Of a stretch of DNA of 64,000 nucleotides, positions 61,960-64,000 are shown piece by piece (within the stretch, counting starts at the first letter, position 1; each line of letters begins with the position of its first letter). A program made the translations under genes and the position numbers. Origin of the DNA: Streptomyces canus (lineage in GTDB: Bacteria; Actinomycetota; Actinomycetes; Streptomycetales; Streptomycetaceae). The DNA is taken from NCBI RefSeq assembly GCF_041435015.1, contig NZ_CP107989.1, positions 868,001 through 932,000 of the forward strand, given 5' to 3'. Under the pieces are notes generated by a model that worked only from the letters and a program-made list of their open reading frames with translations, was not told the DNA's origin and made no database searches.

Positions 61960-62307
61960 ATGAACCGCTCTGCATGCCTCCTCAGCGCCCTCTACCTCGC
62001 GACGAGCACCGGACTGGCCTGGACCGCCGTCCTCGCGCTGCGTCACGACCCCCCGTGGGCCGTATGCCTGTTCGCCGCCGCGAGCCTGGTCCCGGTCATC
62101 GCGATCGTGCGGGAGAGCGTGATCTGCGACCAACGGCGTGCCCTGGCCGAAATCGGGAGGCGGGCGGCGGGTCCCGGTGCGGGGGCCGCCGACGACATCG
62201 TCCGTGCCGAGCTCGACACCGCGTGCTGTGAACGCTGGTGGACGAGCTGCGGCACCGACCACGACTCGGCGTGCCCCCGCCGGGTGCCCCGGAGCAGCGC
62301 TGCGTGA
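61960..62307 (+). CDS. Small hypothetical membrane protein
   Basis: The 115-residue product has two hydrophobic helices near its start (ALYLATSTGLAWTAVLALR, WAVCLFAAASLVPVIAIV) and a Cys-rich C-terminus (TACCERWWTSCGTDHDSACP). No family was recognised. An alternative ATG lies at 61943. Confidence 0.6.
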   Translation: MNRSACLLSALYLATSTGLAWTAVLALRHDPPWAVCLFAAASLVPVIAIVRESVICDQRRALAEIGRRAAGPGAGAADDIVRAELDTACCERWWTSCGTDHDSACPRRVPRSSAA

Positions 62308-62559
62308 CGCCCGGCAGGCGGGCCGGACTCAGGCAACCTGTCCGGCGTATGGTGCGGGGCATCGGACCGTCCAGGCCCGACCGGAGATTCGTCGGCGTGA
62401 GGAAACCCGCCCCCACATTCCCGGACCACGCACACGATGCGCGCCGCCGGGTCGTAGGGCGAAAGCGGGCGACCAGGGTGCCCAACACCGTTCGGGACAC
62501 CCGGCTGAGCACGAATTCTGGCAACAGGACTCACTCCCGCTCGGCCTTTGGGAACGGTA
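62308..62559. other. Gene-poor junction region beside an ABC-transporter fragment
   Basis: No gene is supported in these 252 bp. Long open frames exist on both strands but have no known relatives or start signals. The boundary at about 62560 is where homology of the ABC-transporter fragment stops, so a deletion or insertion end is likely here. Confidence 0.4.
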
Positions 62560-62811
62560 GTTGACCAGCAGGATGAACAGGATGACGCCCGTGCTGGTCC
62601 AGAGCCGGGAGATCGGCTGGTGCTGGACGACGGTGTCGATGATGGACGCCGTGATCAGGGGCAGCAGCCACACCGGGCTGTGCTTGACGGTGAACACCGT
62701 GGCGGCCGCGGCCAGTCGGCGGCGGTCGGCGCGGAACAGGTAGGCGAGTGTGCGTATCGGGTGTTCGCCCCGGTAGCGGTGGTCGAGCGGTTTCTCCAGC
62801 GACGAGGCCAT
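62560..62811 (-). pseudogene. N-terminal fragment of an ABC transporter membrane/ATPase protein
   Basis: The frame from the ATG at 62811 encodes about 84 residues, EKPLDHRYRGEHPIRTLAYL, then KHSPVWLLPLITASIIDTVV and ISRLWTSTGVILFILLVNY. This is the first membrane-helix pair of an ABC exporter (type I transmembrane domain). Intact relatives continue for about 500 residues; here homology ends at LLVNY and an unrelated frame runs to 62329. The rest of the transporter is missing. Confidence 0.7.
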
Positions 62812-62900
62812 CGTCGGCGGTCCTCCCAGGTTGCCGATGCGAGGGCAAGCGCTGTCTCCTCCTCGTCGGCAAGCGATACACCAGGTGGTGGAGAGGACTC

Positions 62901-63443
62901 CTACTCGTCCAGAGTGCGGGCGAGTTCCGTGGTGGCGTGGGCGATCGCGGTGTCCTCGTCGGCCATCAGCCGACTGAGGACGCCGCTCTTGGCGCGGACG
63001 GCCTGACGGGCCTGGCGCTCCCACACCACGGGGTTCTCCCGGTGGTTGAGCAGCTTGGGGTAGACGGCCGCCGTGCTCTCCCACTGGCGGGCGCCGGCGA
63101 TGCTCCGCAGCAGCTGGATGACCTCCGCCCGGCAGGTCACCTGGGGCAGTTGGGCGAGTTCCCAGAGGAAGGGGACCGTGGCGGCGGTGGCCTGCTCCAC
63201 GACGAAGCCGTACTGGCAGATGCGCTTGCGCAGGTCGCCGAGTGCGGCACTGGCGGTGTCGGGGTCACCCCAGGCCACGCTGTTGAGGAGCAGGGGGATG
63301 GCCGCGGCGCAGCCGGTGGAGTCCTGGATCTCGGCCCAGGGGACCCGGCTCAGCGCCGCGAGAGGCGTGGTCGGCGCCACCCCTTTCGGGGGCACGGGGC
63401 GGCTGGTGCGCTCGTTGCTCGGCTGGTCCGGAGCGGTGCGCAT
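62901..63443 (-). CDS. Hypothetical helical protein paired with an RsbW-like ATPase
   Basis: The 180-residue protein is all helical (LLLNSVAWGDPDTASAALGD, TAATVPFLWELAQLPQVTCR, ADEDTAIAHATTELARTLDE), with alternating helices like HEAT repeats. I do not recognise a family. The ATG at 63443 (MRTAPDQ) with GAAAGG upstream is preferred; an ATG at 63470 lies one base past the upstream stop and would couple translation. Likely co-transcribed with the ATP-binding gene upstream. Confidence 0.65.
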   Translation of the reverse strand: MRTAPDQPSNERTSRPVPPKGVAPTTPLAALSRVPWAEIQDSTGCAAAIPLLLNSVAWGDPDTASAALGDLRKRICQYGFVVEQATAATVPFLWELAQLPQVTCRAEVIQLLRSIAGARQWESTAAVYPKLLNHRENPVVWERQARQAVRAKSGVLSRLMADEDTAIAHATTELARTLDE

Positions 63444-63471
63444 GGCGTGAGACCTTTCCACGGCAGTCATG

Positions 63472-63969
63472 TCAGGGAGGAGGGGCGGTCGACAGCTTGG
63501 CCCAGACGGACTTGCCGGCCGGGGGCCGCGAGGTCCAGCCCCACTCCTGAGCCAGGGCGTCGACGATGTAGAGGCCACGGCCGTGCTCCCGCAGGGCGGT
63601 GATGTCGGCGGGCGTGTACGCGGGCGGCTCGTCACCGGGGTCGGAGACGGTCACCAGCAGATGGGCGGGGTCCAGGGACAACCCCAGCCACACCTCGGCC
63701 GCACCGCCCGCCGCGGTCCGGGGCACCGCGTGCGCCACGGCGTTGGCCGCGAGTTCGGTGATCACGAGGGTGGCGTCGTCGCTGCGGTGGTCGAGGGACC
63801 AGCAGCTCAGCGTCTCGCGGGTGAAGGCGCGGGCCCGGGCGAAACCCTCCCTGCTGCAACTGAGGAGCAGCGCGGCGGTGTCGAGGGGGCCCGGGCGCCG
63901 CTGCGCGTCGGCGGGGCCTGGACGCCGCACGGGCTCACCGGCCGGGCCCGCATCACCCGCCTCCGGCAC
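63472..63969 (-). CDS. RsbW-like ATP-binding protein (HATPase_c_2)
   Basis: The 165-residue protein has the anti-sigma-factor/serine-kinase ATPase fold. Its N-box is LVITELAANAVAHA, and VSDPGDEPP and HGRGLYIVDALAQEWGW are the G1 and G2 regions. Streptomyces encodes dozens of such proteins that act in partner switching or as orphan regulators. A GTG start at 63969 lies 31 bp from the window end; a promoter would lie beyond. It pairs with the helical protein downstream. Confidence 0.85.
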   Translation of the reverse strand: MPEAGDAGPAGEPVRRPGPADAQRRPGPLDTAALLLSCSREGFARARAFTRETLSCWSLDHRSDDATLVITELAANAVAHAVPRTAAGGAAEVWLGLSLDPAHLLVTVSDPGDEPPAYTPADITALREHGRGLYIVDALAQEWGWTSRPPAGKSVWAKLSTAPPP

Positions 63970-64000
63970 AGCCTGGCTCGGCGGCCGGATCGCGTGATTC

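Overview
The window is chromosomal DNA of a Streptomyces or close relative. The evidence is very high GC with GC-rich third codon positions, GTG starts with AGGAGG-type ribosome binding sites, ATGA/GTGA gene overlaps, Tat and lipoprotein secretion signals, a conservon (cvnABCDE), SpoIIE-type phosphatases, RsbW-like ATPases, DUF742, DUF5133, DUF1996, mycothiol-linked enzymes and a LAETG sortase signal. No rRNA, tRNA, phage module or CRISPR array was seen.

Layout. 1-4.7 kb: a GH12 cellulase (cut by the window edge), a Tat lipoprotein sugar-binding protein preceded by two identical 14-bp palindromes, a haloacid dehalogenase and GAPDH. 4.8-6.4 kb: a rifampicin monooxygenase (Rox-like) preceded by a 19-codon leader ORF and a long hairpin that runs from the leader stop codon to the rox start codon. 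6.5-9.6 kb: a GlxA/AraC regulator, OsmC, a phosphotransferase and two decayed genes. 9.6-13.6 kb: a complete conservon (sensor ATPase, roadblock, DUF742, GTPase, P450). 14-23.8 kb: acetyltransferase, serine hydrolase, sortase-anchored DUF1996 protein, exonuclease plus frameshifted Nudix gene, a three-gene nucleotidyltransferase/BON/metallophosphoesterase operon, an M20 amidohydrolase and a gene remnant. 23.8-30.2 kb: hemerythrin protein, a minisatellite, a maleylpyruvate-isomerase-family enzyme, an ArsR/SRPBCC pair with its operator and an acyl-CoA oxidase. 30.2-33 kb: a TnpB-only IS element inserted in a decayed YheO-type regulator.

33-39.1 kb: two large SpoIIE-type phosphatases joined by a 143-bp tandem repeat that grew out of the 3' end of the first gene. 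39.1-45.7 kb: a ferredoxin-NADP reductase behind a possible iron box, a FAD monooxygenase, an orphan NMT1-type binding protein, a secreted alpha/beta hydrolase and a peptidoglycan-binding membrane protein. 46-49.4 kb: three secreted proteins (EEP hydrolase with lectin-like tail, GH43-like/AbfB protein, lamin-tail protein); the last is preceded by a branched RNA structure that would bury its ribosome binding site. 49.4-53 kb: a PadR regulator with membrane partner and operator, an unknown coiled-coil protein, and a second mycothiol-type enzyme cut by a nonsense codon. 53-56.7 kb: a PaoABC-type molybdenum aldehyde oxidoreductase operon.

56.7-64 kb: a repeat-containing membrane protein, a DUF1232 protein, a graspetide RiPP locus (precursor plus ATP-grasp ligase, without the usual methyltransferase), a DUF2269 protein divergent from a GlxA-type regulator, a DUF5133 protein, an ABC-transporter fragment and an RsbW-like ATPase pair at the edge.

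The most interesting points are the rox leader/hairpin attenuator, the minimal graspetide locus, the ribosome-binding-site-burying RNA at 48.9 kb, the gene-tail-derived 143-bp repeat, and the number of freshly broken genes (Nudix, TnpB, YheO, ABC transporter, isomerase-family enzyme).
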